From CAIKZZ01 sp035524595 (lineage in GTDB: Bacteria > Pseudomonadota > Gammaproteobacteria > Steroidobacterales > Steroidobacteraceae): DNA of 64,000 bases. The notes under the pieces are model-generated. The model made no database searches. It saw nothing but the letters and a program-made list of their open reading frames with translations, and was not told the origin of the DNA. The translations under genes were made by a program, and so were the position numbers. Below are positions 7,752-18,012 of this stretch, piece by piece. Position 1 is the stretch's first letter, and each line of letters starts with the position of its first letter. Location: positions 1 through 64,000 of the forward strand of contig DATKOP010000007.1 of the NCBI GenBank assembly GCA_035524595.1, read 5' to 3'.

Positions 7752-8825
7752 CTAGTCGTCGCTGACCGACAGCGTCGGAAAGGCCGTCGCCCCGGCCCCG
7801 GCCGCGAGGCGCGCGGTCGTGCGGCGCGCGATCTCGAGGTAGGCGCCGGCGAGCGGCCCGTCAGGCTGCGCGACCACCGTCGGCCGGCCGCCGTCGGTCT
7901 GCTCGCGGATGCGGACGTCGAGCGGCAGGCTGCCGAGCAGCGGCACCCCGTACTCCTGCGCCATCCGGTCGCCGCCGCCGGCGCCGAAGATATGCTCCTC
8001 GTGGCCGCAGCGGGAGCAGATGTGCGTCGCCATGTTCTCGACGATGCCGAGCACCGGCACCGACACCTTGCGGAACATCATCAGGCCCTTGCGGGCGTCG
8101 GCGAGGGCGATGTCCTGGGGTGTGGTGACGATGATCGCGCCGCTGACCGGGACCCGCTGGGCGAGCGTCAGCTGCGTGTCGCCGGTGCCGGGGGGCATGT
8201 CGACGATCAGGTAGTCGAGCTCGCCCCAGAGAGTGTCGCCGAGCAGCTGCAGGAGCGCTTGGGTGACCATCGGCCCGCGCCAGACCATCGGCTGGTCGGG
8301 GTCGATCAGGAAGCCGATCGACATGACGGCGACGCCGTGCGCCCGCAGCGGCTCGATCTGCTTGCCGTCCGGGGTGTTCGGGCGCTTCCCCTCGAGGCCC
8401 ATCATCAGCGGCTGGCTCGGGCCGTAGATGTCGGCGTCCAGCAGCCCGATGCGGGCGCCCTGCTTCGCCAGCGCCAGGGCCAGGTTCGCGGCCGTGGTCG
8501 ACTTGCCGACCCCGCCCTTGCCGGAGGCAACCGCCAGGACGTTGCGGATCGTCGGCAGCGGCTGCAGGTTGCCCTGCACCGCGTGCGCCGCGATCTCCGA
8601 CCTAAGCCGCAGCCGCAGGCCGCCGGTCCAGCCGGCTGCCGCCAGCGCCGGGCGCAGCAGGTCCGCGAGCTGCCCTTCGTAGCCGCCTGAAGGGAAGCCC
8701 AGCGTGACGTCGAAGACGGCGTCCGGGCCGACAATTTCCGTACCGGTGACGGCCGCGCCGAGCGGCTGGCCCAGATAGGGGTCGACGACGGCAGCGGCGC
8801 GGGCGCGGAGCTCGTTGGCGTTCAT
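7752..8825 (-). CDS. mrp: Mrp/ApbC Fe-S cluster carrier ATPase
   Basis: A 357-aa P-loop NTPase. An N-terminal MIP18-like segment (residues about 1-90, DVTLGFPSGGYEGQL) precedes the deviant Walker A ASGKGGVGKSTTAANLALAL (about 99-118). Other signatures are LLDADIYGPSQP, DMPPGTGDTQLTLAQ and the cluster-binding CSRC pair near residue 270. The family binds and passes on [4Fe-4S] clusters. The ATG is 91 bp from, and divergent to, the HEAT-kinase gene. Confidence 0.93.
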   Translation of the reverse strand: MNANELRARAAAVVDPYLGQPLGAAVTGTEIVGPDAVFDVTLGFPSGGYEGQLADLLRPALAAAGWTGGLRLRLRSEIAAHAVQGNLQPLPTIRNVLAVASGKGGVGKSTTAANLALALAKQGARIGLLDADIYGPSQPLMMGLEGKRPNTPDGKQIEPLRAHGVAVMSIGFLIDPDQPMVWRGPMVTQALLQLLGDTLWGELDYLIVDMPPGTGDTQLTLAQRVPVSGAIIVTTPQDIALADARKGLMMFRKVSVPVLGIVENMATHICSRCGHEEHIFGAGGGDRMAQEYGVPLLGSLPLDVRIREQTDGGRPTVVAQPDGPLAGAYLEIARRTTARLAAGAGATAFPTLSVSDD

Positions 8826-8854
8826 TCGGGAGGGGTCTGTTACAGGGACCGGCC

Positions 8855-8860
8855 ATTCTA
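8855..8860 (-). promoter_or_regulatory. Candidate -10 element for mrp
   Basis: On the minus strand the hexamer reads TAGAAT, 5 of 6 to consensus. It would place transcription start about 23 nt before the mrp ATG. No well-spaced -35 is visible. Confidence 0.4.
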
Positions 8861-8901
8861 GCGGACCCGTCACCGTCAGGGGCGGCCGGCGGGGGTCCCT
8901 A

Positions 8902-8910
8902 TGGCATAAT
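8902..8910 (+). promoter_or_regulatory. Extended -10 promoter predicting leaderless mRNA for the kinase operon
   Basis: TGGCATAAT is a TG-N-hexamer extended -10 (CATAAT, 5 of 6). With the usual 7-nt offset the first transcribed base would be 8917, the G of the GTG start of the HEAT-kinase gene. The identical nonamer occurs 37 nt upstream of metG. Confidence 0.55.
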
Positions 8911-8916
8911 TCTCCC

Positions 8917-11307
<2,391 letters not shown>

Positions 11308-11321
11308 GCGGACGCGTCGCG

Positions 11322-12416
11322 ATGCCCCGCATAGACGCCTTCCTCAAGCTCGGCACGGCCCAGGGCTGCTCCGACGTGCACCTGGCGGTCGGCGTGCCGC
11401 CGATGCTGCGGATGAACGGCGAGCTGATGCCGATCCGCTTCCGCAACCTCGGCGACTCGGAGCTCGAGGCCTACGTCAACGAGATCCTGACCAAGAACCA
11501 GACCGAGCTGTTCAAGTCCGGGCGCGATCTCGACTTCTCCTACGTCGCCGAGGACGGCGGCCGCTTCCGCGTCAACGTGTTCCGCAAGGAGACCGGCGTC
11601 GGCGCCGTCTTCCGGGCCATCCCGTCGTCGGTGCCGACGCTCGAGAGCCTCAACCTGCCGCCGGTCGTCGGCAAGCTGCTCGACTACCACCAGGGCATGA
11701 TCCTCGTGACCGGCTCGACCGGCACCGGCAAGTCGACCACGCTCGCGGCGATGATCGACCAGCTGAACCGCACCCGGCGCCTGAACATCATCAGCCTCGA
11801 GGACCCGATCGAGTTCGTGCACCGCAGCCAGGAGGCGCAGATCATCCAGCGCGAGTACGGCACGCACGTGCCCTCGTTCGCCGAGGGCGTGCGCGCCGCG
11901 ATGCGCGAGGACCCCGACGTGATCCTGGTCGGCGAGATGCGCGACGCCGAGACCATTCGCATGGCGATGACCGCCAGCGAGACCGGCCACCTGGTGCTCG
12001 GCACGCTGCACACGACCAGCGCCGTCAAGACCATCGACCGGATCATCGACGCGCTGCCGATCGAGGAGCGGGAGCAGACCAAGAGCTTCCTGTCGCAGAG
12101 CCTGCTGGCGGTGATCACGCAGGTGCTGGTCAAGCGCGCCGACAGCCGTGCACGCCGCGCGGTCTGCGAGGTCATGATCATGAACCGCGCGATCGGCAAG
12201 CTGATCCAGACCGACCAGTCGCACCAGATCCCGGCGCAGCTGCAGACCGGCCGCGACAGCGGCATGCAGCTGCTCGACCAGTCGCTGCTCGCCGGCGTGC
12301 TCGCCAAGGAGCTCGACCCGGACGACGCCTACGTCTACGCCACCGACCGCAAGCTGTTGCAGCGCTACGTGACCGACACGAGCATGCTGCCGAAGATGGA
12401 CGCGCCGAGCGCCTGA
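11322..12416 (+). CDS. PilT/PilU-family twitching motility ATPase (first paralog)
   Basis: A 364-aa secretion-type hexameric ATPase. Features are an N-terminal PAS-like domain (SDVHLAVGVPPMLRMNGEL), Walker A GSTGTGKSTTLAAMID (about residues 129-144), Asp box LEDPIEFVH, Walker B VILVGEMRDAETI and the His-box GTLHTTSAVKTIDRIID. The family powers type IV pilus retraction. The C-terminal signature AIRNLIRE of true PilT is diverged here (RAIGKLIQTDQ), so PilU-like is more likely. The start is 15 nt after the kinase stop. Confidence 0.9.
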   Translation: MPRIDAFLKLGTAQGCSDVHLAVGVPPMLRMNGELMPIRFRNLGDSELEAYVNEILTKNQTELFKSGRDLDFSYVAEDGGRFRVNVFRKETGVGAVFRAIPSSVPTLESLNLPPVVGKLLDYHQGMILVTGSTGTGKSTTLAAMIDQLNRTRRLNIISLEDPIEFVHRSQEAQIIQREYGTHVPSFAEGVRAAMREDPDVILVGEMRDAETIRMAMTASETGHLVLGTLHTTSAVKTIDRIIDALPIEEREQTKSFLSQSLLAVITQVLVKRADSRARRAVCEVMIMNRAIGKLIQTDQSHQIPAQLQTGRDSGMQLLDQSLLAGVLAKELDPDDAYVYATDRKLLQRYVTDTSMLPKMDAPSA

Positions 12417-12425
12417 GACCCGAGC

Positions 12426-13487
12426 ATGGCACGCATCGACGAGTACCTGTCGGAGGTGCTGAACCGCAAGGGTTCGGATCTGCACTTCATCGCCGGCGAC
12501 CCGCCGCGGCTCAGGGTGTACGGCGAGCTGCAGCCGCTGCGCCCCGAGGCGCTGAAGCCGGACTTCGTCAGGGAGACGCTGTACGAGATCATGCCGCCGA
12601 AGGCGGTGACGCGCTTCGAGGAGAAGGAGGGCGCGGACTTCGCCTACGCGGTGCCGAACCTGGCGCGCTTTCGGGTCAACGTCATGCGCCAGCTGAACGG
12701 CATGGGCGCCGTGGCGCGGGTGATCCCGTCGGCGGCGCTGACGCTCGACCAGCTCAACATGCCGGAGGCGGTGCGGACGCTGTGCCGCGCCAACAGCGGC
12801 CTGATCCTGGTCACCGGCAAGACCGGCTCCGGCAAGTCGACGACGCTTGCGGCGATGATCGACGACATCAACACGCGCCTCAAGGGTCACATCCTCACCG
12901 TCGAGGACCCGATCGAGTTCGTGCACCCGCGCAAGAGCTGCCTGATCAGCCAGCGCGAGGTCGGCGTGCACGCGCCGTCGTTCGCTGACGCCGTGCACTC
13001 GGCGCTGCGCGAGGATCCGGACGTCGTGCTGGTCGGCGAAATGCGCGACCTCGAGACGATAAGCGTGGCGGTGTCGGCCGCCGAGATGGGCATCCTCGTG
13101 ATGGGCACGCTGCACACCAACGGTGCGGCGCCGACCGTCGACCGGATCGTCAACGCCTTTCCTTCCGACAAGCAGTCGCACGTGCGCACGATGCTGTCGA
13201 CCAGCCTGCGCGGCGTGATCTCGCAGCAGCTGCTGCCGCGCGCCGGCCAGGCCGGCCGCGTGGCGGCGCTCGAGATCCTGGTCAACACGCCGGCGGTCCA
13301 GAACCTGATCCGCCAGGGCAAGATCGACCAGCTGGAGAACAGCATGCAGAGCGGTGCCAGCTTCGGCATGCGCACGATGGACATGGCGATCCAGCAGCTG
13401 CTGGAGAGCAAGGTGATCACCGGGCGCGAGGCGTTCCGCAAGGCGATCAGCAAGCAGCGTTTCGAGCAGTACAAGAACGACGCCTGA
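12426..13487 (+). CDS. PilT-family twitching motility ATPase (second paralog)
   Basis: A 353-aa paralog of the preceding gene, with Walker A GKTGSGKSTTLAAMIDDIN, LTVEDPIEFVHPRKSC, VVLVGEMRDLETI and GTLHTNGAAPTVDRIVNAFP. The region NTPAVQNLIRQGKIDQL is closer to the AIRNLIRE helix of retraction ATPase PilT than the first paralog's. It starts 10 nt after the first paralog. Two paralogs in tandem recall pilT-pilU pairs, but here they follow a kinase rather than sitting alone. No pilin or pilus-assembly gene is in the window. Confidence 0.9.
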   Translation: MARIDEYLSEVLNRKGSDLHFIAGDPPRLRVYGELQPLRPEALKPDFVRETLYEIMPPKAVTRFEEKEGADFAYAVPNLARFRVNVMRQLNGMGAVARVIPSAALTLDQLNMPEAVRTLCRANSGLILVTGKTGSGKSTTLAAMIDDINTRLKGHILTVEDPIEFVHPRKSCLISQREVGVHAPSFADAVHSALREDPDVVLVGEMRDLETISVAVSAAEMGILVMGTLHTNGAAPTVDRIVNAFPSDKQSHVRTMLSTSLRGVISQQLLPRAGQAGRVAALEILVNTPAVQNLIRQGKIDQLENSMQSGASFGMRTMDMAIQQLLESKVITGREAFRKAISKQRFEQYKNDA

Positions 13488-13505
13488 GCGGCCCGGCCGG
13501 GCGGC

Positions 13506-13514
13506 TGGCATAAT
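13506..13514 (+). promoter_or_regulatory. Extended -10 promoter for metG
   Basis: TGGCATAAT (TG-N-CATAAT) lies in the 58-bp gap after the second pilT paralog. Predicted start near 13521 gives a 25-nt leader to the metG ATG. It is identical to the element before the kinase gene. Confidence 0.55.
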
Positions 13515-13545
13515 CAACGGCCCATCCAGGCCCGTCTCCGCCCTC

Positions 13546-15630
13546 ATGCGCCGCATCCTCGTCACGCACGCCCTGCCCTACGCCAACGGCCCGCTGCACT
13601 TCGGCCACGTGCTCGAAGCCGTGCAGACCGACGTCTGGGCGCGCTACATGCGGCTCGCCGGCCACGAGTGCGTGCTGGTCTGCGCCGACGACACCCACGG
13701 TACGCCGATGATGCTCAAGGCGCAGGCCGAGGGCATCACGCCGGAGGAGCTGATCGCCGCGGTCGCGACCGAGCACCGCGCGACCTACGCGGGCTTCCTG
13801 ATCGAGCACACCTTCTTCCACTCGACGCACAGCGCCGAGAACCGCGAGATGACGGACCGGATCTACGGCGCACTGGACGCCGCCGGCTACATCGCGCGCC
13901 GCACGATCCGCCAGGCCTACGACGCCGAGGCGCGGATGTTCCTGCCCGACCGCTACGTCAAGGGCACCTGCCCGCGCTGCGGCGCCAAGGACCAGTATGG
14001 CGACAGCTGCGAGGTGTGCGGCCACACCTACACGCCGCTCGAGATGATCGACCCGGTGTCGGTGATCAGCGGCACGCGACCGGTCGAGCGCGAGTCGGAG
14101 CACCTGTTCTTCCGCCTCGCGGCCTTCGAGCCGATGCTGCGCGAATGGACCCGCTCCGGCACGATCGACGCCAGCGTCGCCAACAAGCTTGACGAGTGGT
14201 TCGACGCCGGGCTGCGCGACTGGGACATCTCGCGCGACGCGCCGTACTTCGGCTTCGAGATCCCCGGCCACCCGGGCAAGTACTTCTACGTCTGGCTGGA
14301 TGCGCCCATAGGCTACATGGGCGCGAGCCTCGCGCTCGCGCGCCGCGACGGCCTCGACTTCGACGCCTGGTGGAGCCCCGGCAGCAGCGCCGAGCTGCAC
14401 CATTTCATCGGCAAGGACATCCTCTACTTCCACACGCTGTTCTGGCCGGCGCTGCTGACCGGCGCCGGGTTCCGGCGACCGACCGCGGTGCACGCGCATG
14501 GCTTCCTGACCGTCAACGGCCAGAAGATGTCGAAGTCGCGGGGCACGTTCATCACCGGCGCGCGCTACCTCGAGCGGCTGCCGGCGGAGGCGCTGCGCTA
14601 CTACTTCGCGGCCAAGCTCGCGCCGAACATCGACGACATGGACCTGTCGCTCGACGACTTCGTCAGCCGTTACAACTCTGACGTCGTCGGCAAGCTCGTC
14701 AACATCGCGAGCCGCTGCGCCGGCTTCATCGCCCGCGGCGGCGGGCGGCTGACCGCCGCGCTGCCGGATCCGGAGCTGTACGCGGAATTCGCCGGGGCGC
14801 GCGACCGCATCGGGGCGCTGTACGAGCGCTGCGACTTCGCGGCCGCGATCCGCGAGATCGCCGCGCTCGCCGACCGGGCCAACAAGTACATCGACGACCG
14901 CAAGCACTGGATCATCGCCAAGGACCCGGCGCGGGCCGCCGACGTGCTCGCCGTCTGCACCCAGGGTGTCAACCTGTTCCGCGTCCTCATCACTTACCTC
15001 AAGCCCGTGCTGCCGGCGATGGCCGACCGCGCTGCCGCCTTCCTCGGCCGACCGATCGGCCACTGGGACGAGGTCGAAACGCCACTGCTCGCGGTGCCGC
15101 TCGCCCCTTACGAACCGCTCGCGACGCGCCTCGATCCCGAGGTGGTGGCGACGCTGATCGAGCCTGAGCCGGTGGCGGCGGCCGCAGGGCCGGCAGCGGC
15201 ACCCGCCGCAACGGCCGCAGCGGCCGCAGCGGCCGCACCGGCAGCACCCGCCGCGACAGCCGCGACAGCCGCATCGGCCGCGCCAGCCGCGCGGGCCGCT
15301 CCGGCAGAGATCACGATCGAGGACTTCGGGCGCATCGACCTGCGCGTCGCGCGCGTGATCTCGGCCGAGTACGTCGAGGGGGCGGACAAGCTGCTCAAGC
15401 TCACCGTCGACCTCGGCGCGGAGCAGCGCACCGTGTTCGCGGGCATCCGCAGCGCCTACGCACCCGAGCAGCTCGTCAACCGGCACGTCGTCGTGGTCGC
15501 GAACCTGAAGGCCCGCAAGATGCGCTTCGGCACCTCGCAGGGCATGGTGCTCGCCGCCAGCGGCGACGGGACCGGCGTGTTCCTGGTCAGCCCCGACGCG
15601 GGCGCGACCGCCGGGATGGGCGTGAAGTAA
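13546..15630 (+). CDS. metG: Methionyl-tRNA synthetase with fused tRNA-binding domain
   Basis: A 694-aa class I synthetase. The HIGH-type motif is PYANGPLHFGHV (about 12-23). The zinc knob has CPRC and CEVC (about 145-161), and KMSKS is at residues 327-331. After the anticodon domain comes an Ala-rich linker (about residues 541-587, bases 15172-15308), then the EMAPII/Trbp111-like domain from about 590 (EDFGRIDLRVARV, LKARKMRFGTSQGM). The linker is low-complexity, probably flexible, and likely variable between strains. It is the first gene of a metG / rnfB-like / nth run. Confidence 0.96.
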   Translation: MRRILVTHALPYANGPLHFGHVLEAVQTDVWARYMRLAGHECVLVCADDTHGTPMMLKAQAEGITPEELIAAVATEHRATYAGFLIEHTFFHSTHSAENREMTDRIYGALDAAGYIARRTIRQAYDAEARMFLPDRYVKGTCPRCGAKDQYGDSCEVCGHTYTPLEMIDPVSVISGTRPVERESEHLFFRLAAFEPMLREWTRSGTIDASVANKLDEWFDAGLRDWDISRDAPYFGFEIPGHPGKYFYVWLDAPIGYMGASLALARRDGLDFDAWWSPGSSAELHHFIGKDILYFHTLFWPALLTGAGFRRPTAVHAHGFLTVNGQKMSKSRGTFITGARYLERLPAEALRYYFAAKLAPNIDDMDLSLDDFVSRYNSDVVGKLVNIASRCAGFIARGGGRLTAALPDPELYAEFAGARDRIGALYERCDFAAAIREIAALADRANKYIDDRKHWIIAKDPARAADVLAVCTQGVNLFRVLITYLKPVLPAMADRAAAFLGRPIGHWDEVETPLLAVPLAPYEPLATRLDPEVVATLIEPEPVAAAAGPAAAPAATAAAAAAAAPAAPAATAATAASAAPAARAAPAEITIEDFGRIDLRVARVISAEYVEGADKLLKLTVDLGAEQRTVFAGIRSAYAPEQLVNRHVVVVANLKARKMRFGTSQGMVLAASGDGTGVFLVSPDAGATAGMGVK

Positions 15631-15634
15631 CCCC

Positions 15635-16189
15635 GTGTCCGCGGCGCTCGTCGACCGGCTCGACCAGCTCCTGCCGCAGACGCAGTGCACGCGCTGCGGC
15701 TACGCCGGCTGCCGGCCGTACGCCGAGGCGCTCGCGGCCGGCGCCGCCGGCATCGACCAGTGCCCGCCGGGCGGCGACGCCACCGCCGCCGCGCTCGCCG
15801 CACTGCTCGGCCGCGCGCCGCAGCCGGTGAACCCCGCCTACGGCGCCGAAGGCCCGCCGCGGGTCGCCGTGATCGACGAGGCGGTCTGCATCGGCTGCGC
15901 CAAGTGCCTGCCCGCCTGCCCGGTGGACGCGATCGTCGGCGCCCGCCGCCAGCTGCACACGGTGATCGCGGCCGAATGCTCGGGCTGCGACCTGTGCCTG
16001 CCGCCCTGTCCGGTGGACTGCATCACGATGGTCGACGCGGCGCCGGTTCCGCTGCCGCTCGCGACGCTGCGCGCGCGCGCCGGGCGCCTGCGGAGCCGGT
16101 TCCTCGCGCATGAGGCGCGCGCCGCGGCGCGCGCGGCCGAGCGCGCCGCCCGCCTCGGGGCGCGCGCGCCGGGACGCGGTGCGCCGTGA
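15635..16189 (+). CDS. RnfB-like ferredoxin (Fe-S domain plus two 4Fe-4S clusters)
   Basis: A 184-aa protein from GTG 15635. The N-terminal 4Fe-4S Fer4_14-like domain has TQCTRCGYAGCRPYAEAL with a later Cys in QCPPGG. It is followed by two ferredoxin motifs, CIGCAKCLPACP and CSGCDLCLPPCP. This matches RnfB, the electron-carrying subunit of the Rnf complex, but without RnfB's N-terminal membrane helix. No other rnf gene is nearby. The stop overlaps the nth start (GTGA). A soluble electron carrier, perhaps for Fe-S enzyme maturation or endonuclease III, is speculative. Confidence 0.82.
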   Translation: MSAALVDRLDQLLPQTQCTRCGYAGCRPYAEALAAGAAGIDQCPPGGDATAAALAALLGRAPQPVNPAYGAEGPPRVAVIDEAVCIGCAKCLPACPVDAIVGARRQLHTVIAAECSGCDLCLPPCPVDCITMVDAAPVPLPLATLRARAGRLRSRFLAHEARAAARAAERAARLGARAPGRGAP

Positions 16190-16863
16190 CGCCAGCCAAG
16201 CGCGAAGCCCTGTTCGCGCGGCTGGCGGCCGAGACCCCGGAGCCGCGCACCGAGCTCGACTACTCGAGCCCCTTCGAGCTGCTGGTCGCCGTGATCCTGT
16301 CGGCGCAGGCCACCGACAAGAGCGTCAACCTCGCGACCCGCGAGCTCTATCGCGTGGCCAACACGCCGGCCGCGATCGTCGCCCTCGGCCTCGAGGGCCT
16401 GAAGCGCTACGTCCGCACGATCGGCCTCTACAACTCCAAGGCCAAGAACATACTCGAGATGTCGCGCCGGCTGCTCGCGGAGCACGGCGGCGAGGTGCCC
16501 CGCGACCGGGACGCGCTCGAGGCGCTGCCGGGCGTCGGACGCAAGACCGCCAACGTCGTGCTCAACTGCGTGTTCGGCGAGGCGACGATCGCGGTCGACA
16601 CCCACATCTTCCGGGTCGCGAACCGCACCGGCCTCGCGCCGGGCCGCAACGTCGCCGAGGTGGAACGCGGGCTGCTCGCCGCGGTGCCGGACCGCTACCG
16701 GCGGCACGCGCACCACTGGCTGATCCTGCTCGGCCGCTACACCTGCAAGGCACGCCGCCCCGAGTGCTGGCGCTGCCTGGTGCGCGCCGAGTGCGCCTTC
16801 CGGCCGAAGACGCCGGCGCCGGTCAGTGCGCCGCGGCCGGCGCGGCGCTCTTCACCGGCTTGA
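16186..16863 (+). CDS. nth: Endonuclease III
   Basis: A 225-aa DNA glycosylase/AP lyase that removes oxidised pyrimidines. The helix-hairpin-helix LPGVGRKTANVVLN carries catalytic Lys120, and Asp138 lies in VDTHIFRV; both fall at the same numbers as in the E. coli enzyme. The C-terminal 4Fe-4S loop has the right C-x6-C-x2-C-x5-C spacing (CKARRPECWRCLVRAEC). GTG 16186 shares bases with the preceding stop. The 3' end overlaps the convergent small gene by 41 nt. Confidence 0.96.
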   Translation: MTPAKREALFARLAAETPEPRTELDYSSPFELLVAVILSAQATDKSVNLATRELYRVANTPAAIVALGLEGLKRYVRTIGLYNSKAKNILEMSRRLLAEHGGEVPRDRDALEALPGVGRKTANVVLNCVFGEATIAVDTHIFRVANRTGLAPGRNVAEVERGLLAAVPDRYRRHAHHWLILLGRYTCKARRPECWRCLVRAECAFRPKTPAPVSAPRPARRSSPA

Positions 16864-17206
16864 TGCCGATGTCGTGCAGCGCGCGCCTGAGGTTGTGGAC
16901 CGCGTCGGTGTAGCGACCGTTCTGGCAGTCGCTGGCACCGAGGTCGCGGTTGTGGCGGGCGCTGGCGGCGTGCGCCGACTCGCGGTGCGCGGGCCAGGCG
17001 ACGTCAAACTGCTTGAGCAGGTGCTGGCAGTCGCTGAGGGTCGCCGCCGGTGCAGCCGGGTGCGCCGCGGCGGACTGACCGGTGGGACCGGCGGCGAGCG
17101 CAACGCCCGCCATGAGCGCGGCCGCGACGCCGATCCAGGCGACGCGGGACCGCCGCGCCCCCGGCCGCCGGCCGGGGTGTGCGCCGCTCGGATTTCGTGA
17201 TGCCAC
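16823..17206 (-). CDS. Hypothetical secreted small protein
   Basis: A 127-aa protein with a basic N-terminus and hydrophobic segment (VAWIGVAAALMAGVALAAG), probably a signal peptide. The mature part contains two Cys (SDCQHLL and ASDCQNG) and a helical stretch YTDAVHNLRRALHDIGIKP. I do not recognise the family; the DCQNGRYTDAVHNLRRAL pattern recalls a TPR-like helix pair. It converges on nth with a 41-nt overlap, which lowers confidence slightly, but the signal peptide and composition support a real gene. Confidence 0.6.
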   Translation of the reverse strand: MASRNPSGAHPGRRPGARRSRVAWIGVAAALMAGVALAAGPTGQSAAAHPAAPAATLSDCQHLLKQFDVAWPAHRESAHAASARHNRDLGASDCQNGRYTDAVHNLRRALHDIGIKPVKSAAPAAAH

Positions 17207-17240
17207 GGTCGCAGCCTAGCCCGACCGCCACCCCGGGCGC

Positions 17241-17268
17241 CTTACGCCCGCGTTAAGAGTCCTTAAGG
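17241..17268 (+). promoter_or_regulatory. Candidate response-regulator operator (QseB/PmrA-type TTAA repeats)
   Basis: Three half-sites run in tandem: CTTACG (17241), GTTAAG (17252) and CTTAAG (17262), spaced 11 and 10 bp. The last two also form an inverted repeat TTAAG-AGTC-CTTAA, flanked by CGCCCGC / GCGGGCG arms. OmpR-family regulators of the QseB/PmrA group bind direct TTAA-containing repeats one helical turn apart. The site lies 55 bp before the regulator's ATG, suggesting autoregulation. Confidence 0.5.
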
Positions 17269-17322
17269 TTGCGGGCGTCGCGGCAGCCGCAGTTGCCGTA
17301 TCCTTGCCGCCGAGACACCACC

Positions 17323-18000
17323 ATGAAGATCCTGCTCGTCGAGGACGATCGCCGCGCCAGCGAGTACCTGGCCAAGGGACTGCGTGAACTCGGTCACGTC
17401 GTCGAGCAGGCGTTCGACGGTGAAGCCGGGCTCAAGGCGGCCGAGACCGGCAATTACGACGTGCTGGTGCTCGATCGCATGCTGCCGCGGCTGGACGGCC
17501 TCGAGATCGTCAAGCGCCTGCGGACCGAAGGCAGCAGCGTCCCGATCCTGATCCTGAGCGCCCTCGACGAGGTCGACGAGCGCATCCAGGGCCTGCGCGC
17601 CGGCGGCGACGACTACCTCGCCAAGCCCTACCACCTCGAGGAGCTGGCCGCGCGCCTCGACGCGCTGGCGCGGCGGCAGGGCGAGGCCGGCTTCGTCGGC
17701 AAGCTCAAGATCGCGGACCTCGAGCTCGACGCCCGCAGCCGGCGCGTGACCCGCGCCGGCCGCAAGATCGAGCTGACCGCGCGCGAGTTCCAGCTGCTCG
17801 AGTTCCTGATGCGCCACGCCGGCCAGGTCGTGACGCGCACGATGATCCTCGAGGGCGTCTGGGACTATCACTTCGACCCGAAGACGAACGTCATCGACGT
17901 GCACATCAGCCGCCTGCGCCAGGCGATCGACAAGGGCTTCGAGCGGCAGCTGCTGCACACCGTGCGCGGCGCGGGCTACACCCTCACCGAAGACCCCTGA
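17323..18000 (+). CDS. OmpR/PhoB-family response regulator
   Basis: A 225-aa two-domain regulator. The receiver domain has acidic pocket EDD (7-9), phospho-acceptor Asp51 (VLVLDRMLP), a conserved Ser/Thr at LILSAL, and Lys in DDYLAKPY. The C-terminal winged helix (about 128-225) has ELTAREFQLLEFLMRHAG, VIDVHISRLRQAID and HTVRGAGYTL. The overall pattern resembles CusR/CopR-like regulators. It is followed 12 nt later by its cognate kinase. The signal is not identifiable. A candidate operator lies upstream. Confidence 0.92.
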   Translation: MKILLVEDDRRASEYLAKGLRELGHVVEQAFDGEAGLKAAETGNYDVLVLDRMLPRLDGLEIVKRLRTEGSSVPILILSALDEVDERIQGLRAGGDDYLAKPYHLEELAARLDALARRQGEAGFVGKLKIADLELDARSRRVTRAGRKIELTAREFQLLEFLMRHAGQVVTRTMILEGVWDYHFDPKTNVIDVHISRLRQAIDKGFERQLLHTVRGAGYTLTEDP

Positions 18001-18012
18001 GCGGCCCGCCGC

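Noticed and set aside
8815..8916. Longer start (ATG 8815) for the HEAT-kinase gene
   Set aside because: It would overlap the mrp start region, add residues with no repeat-like sequence and place a good -10 box inside the gene.
13447..15690. A 747-codon minus-strand frame over metG
   Set aside because: Shadow of metG; the Cys/Gly/Arg-rich run in it is just the complement of the Ala-rich linker.
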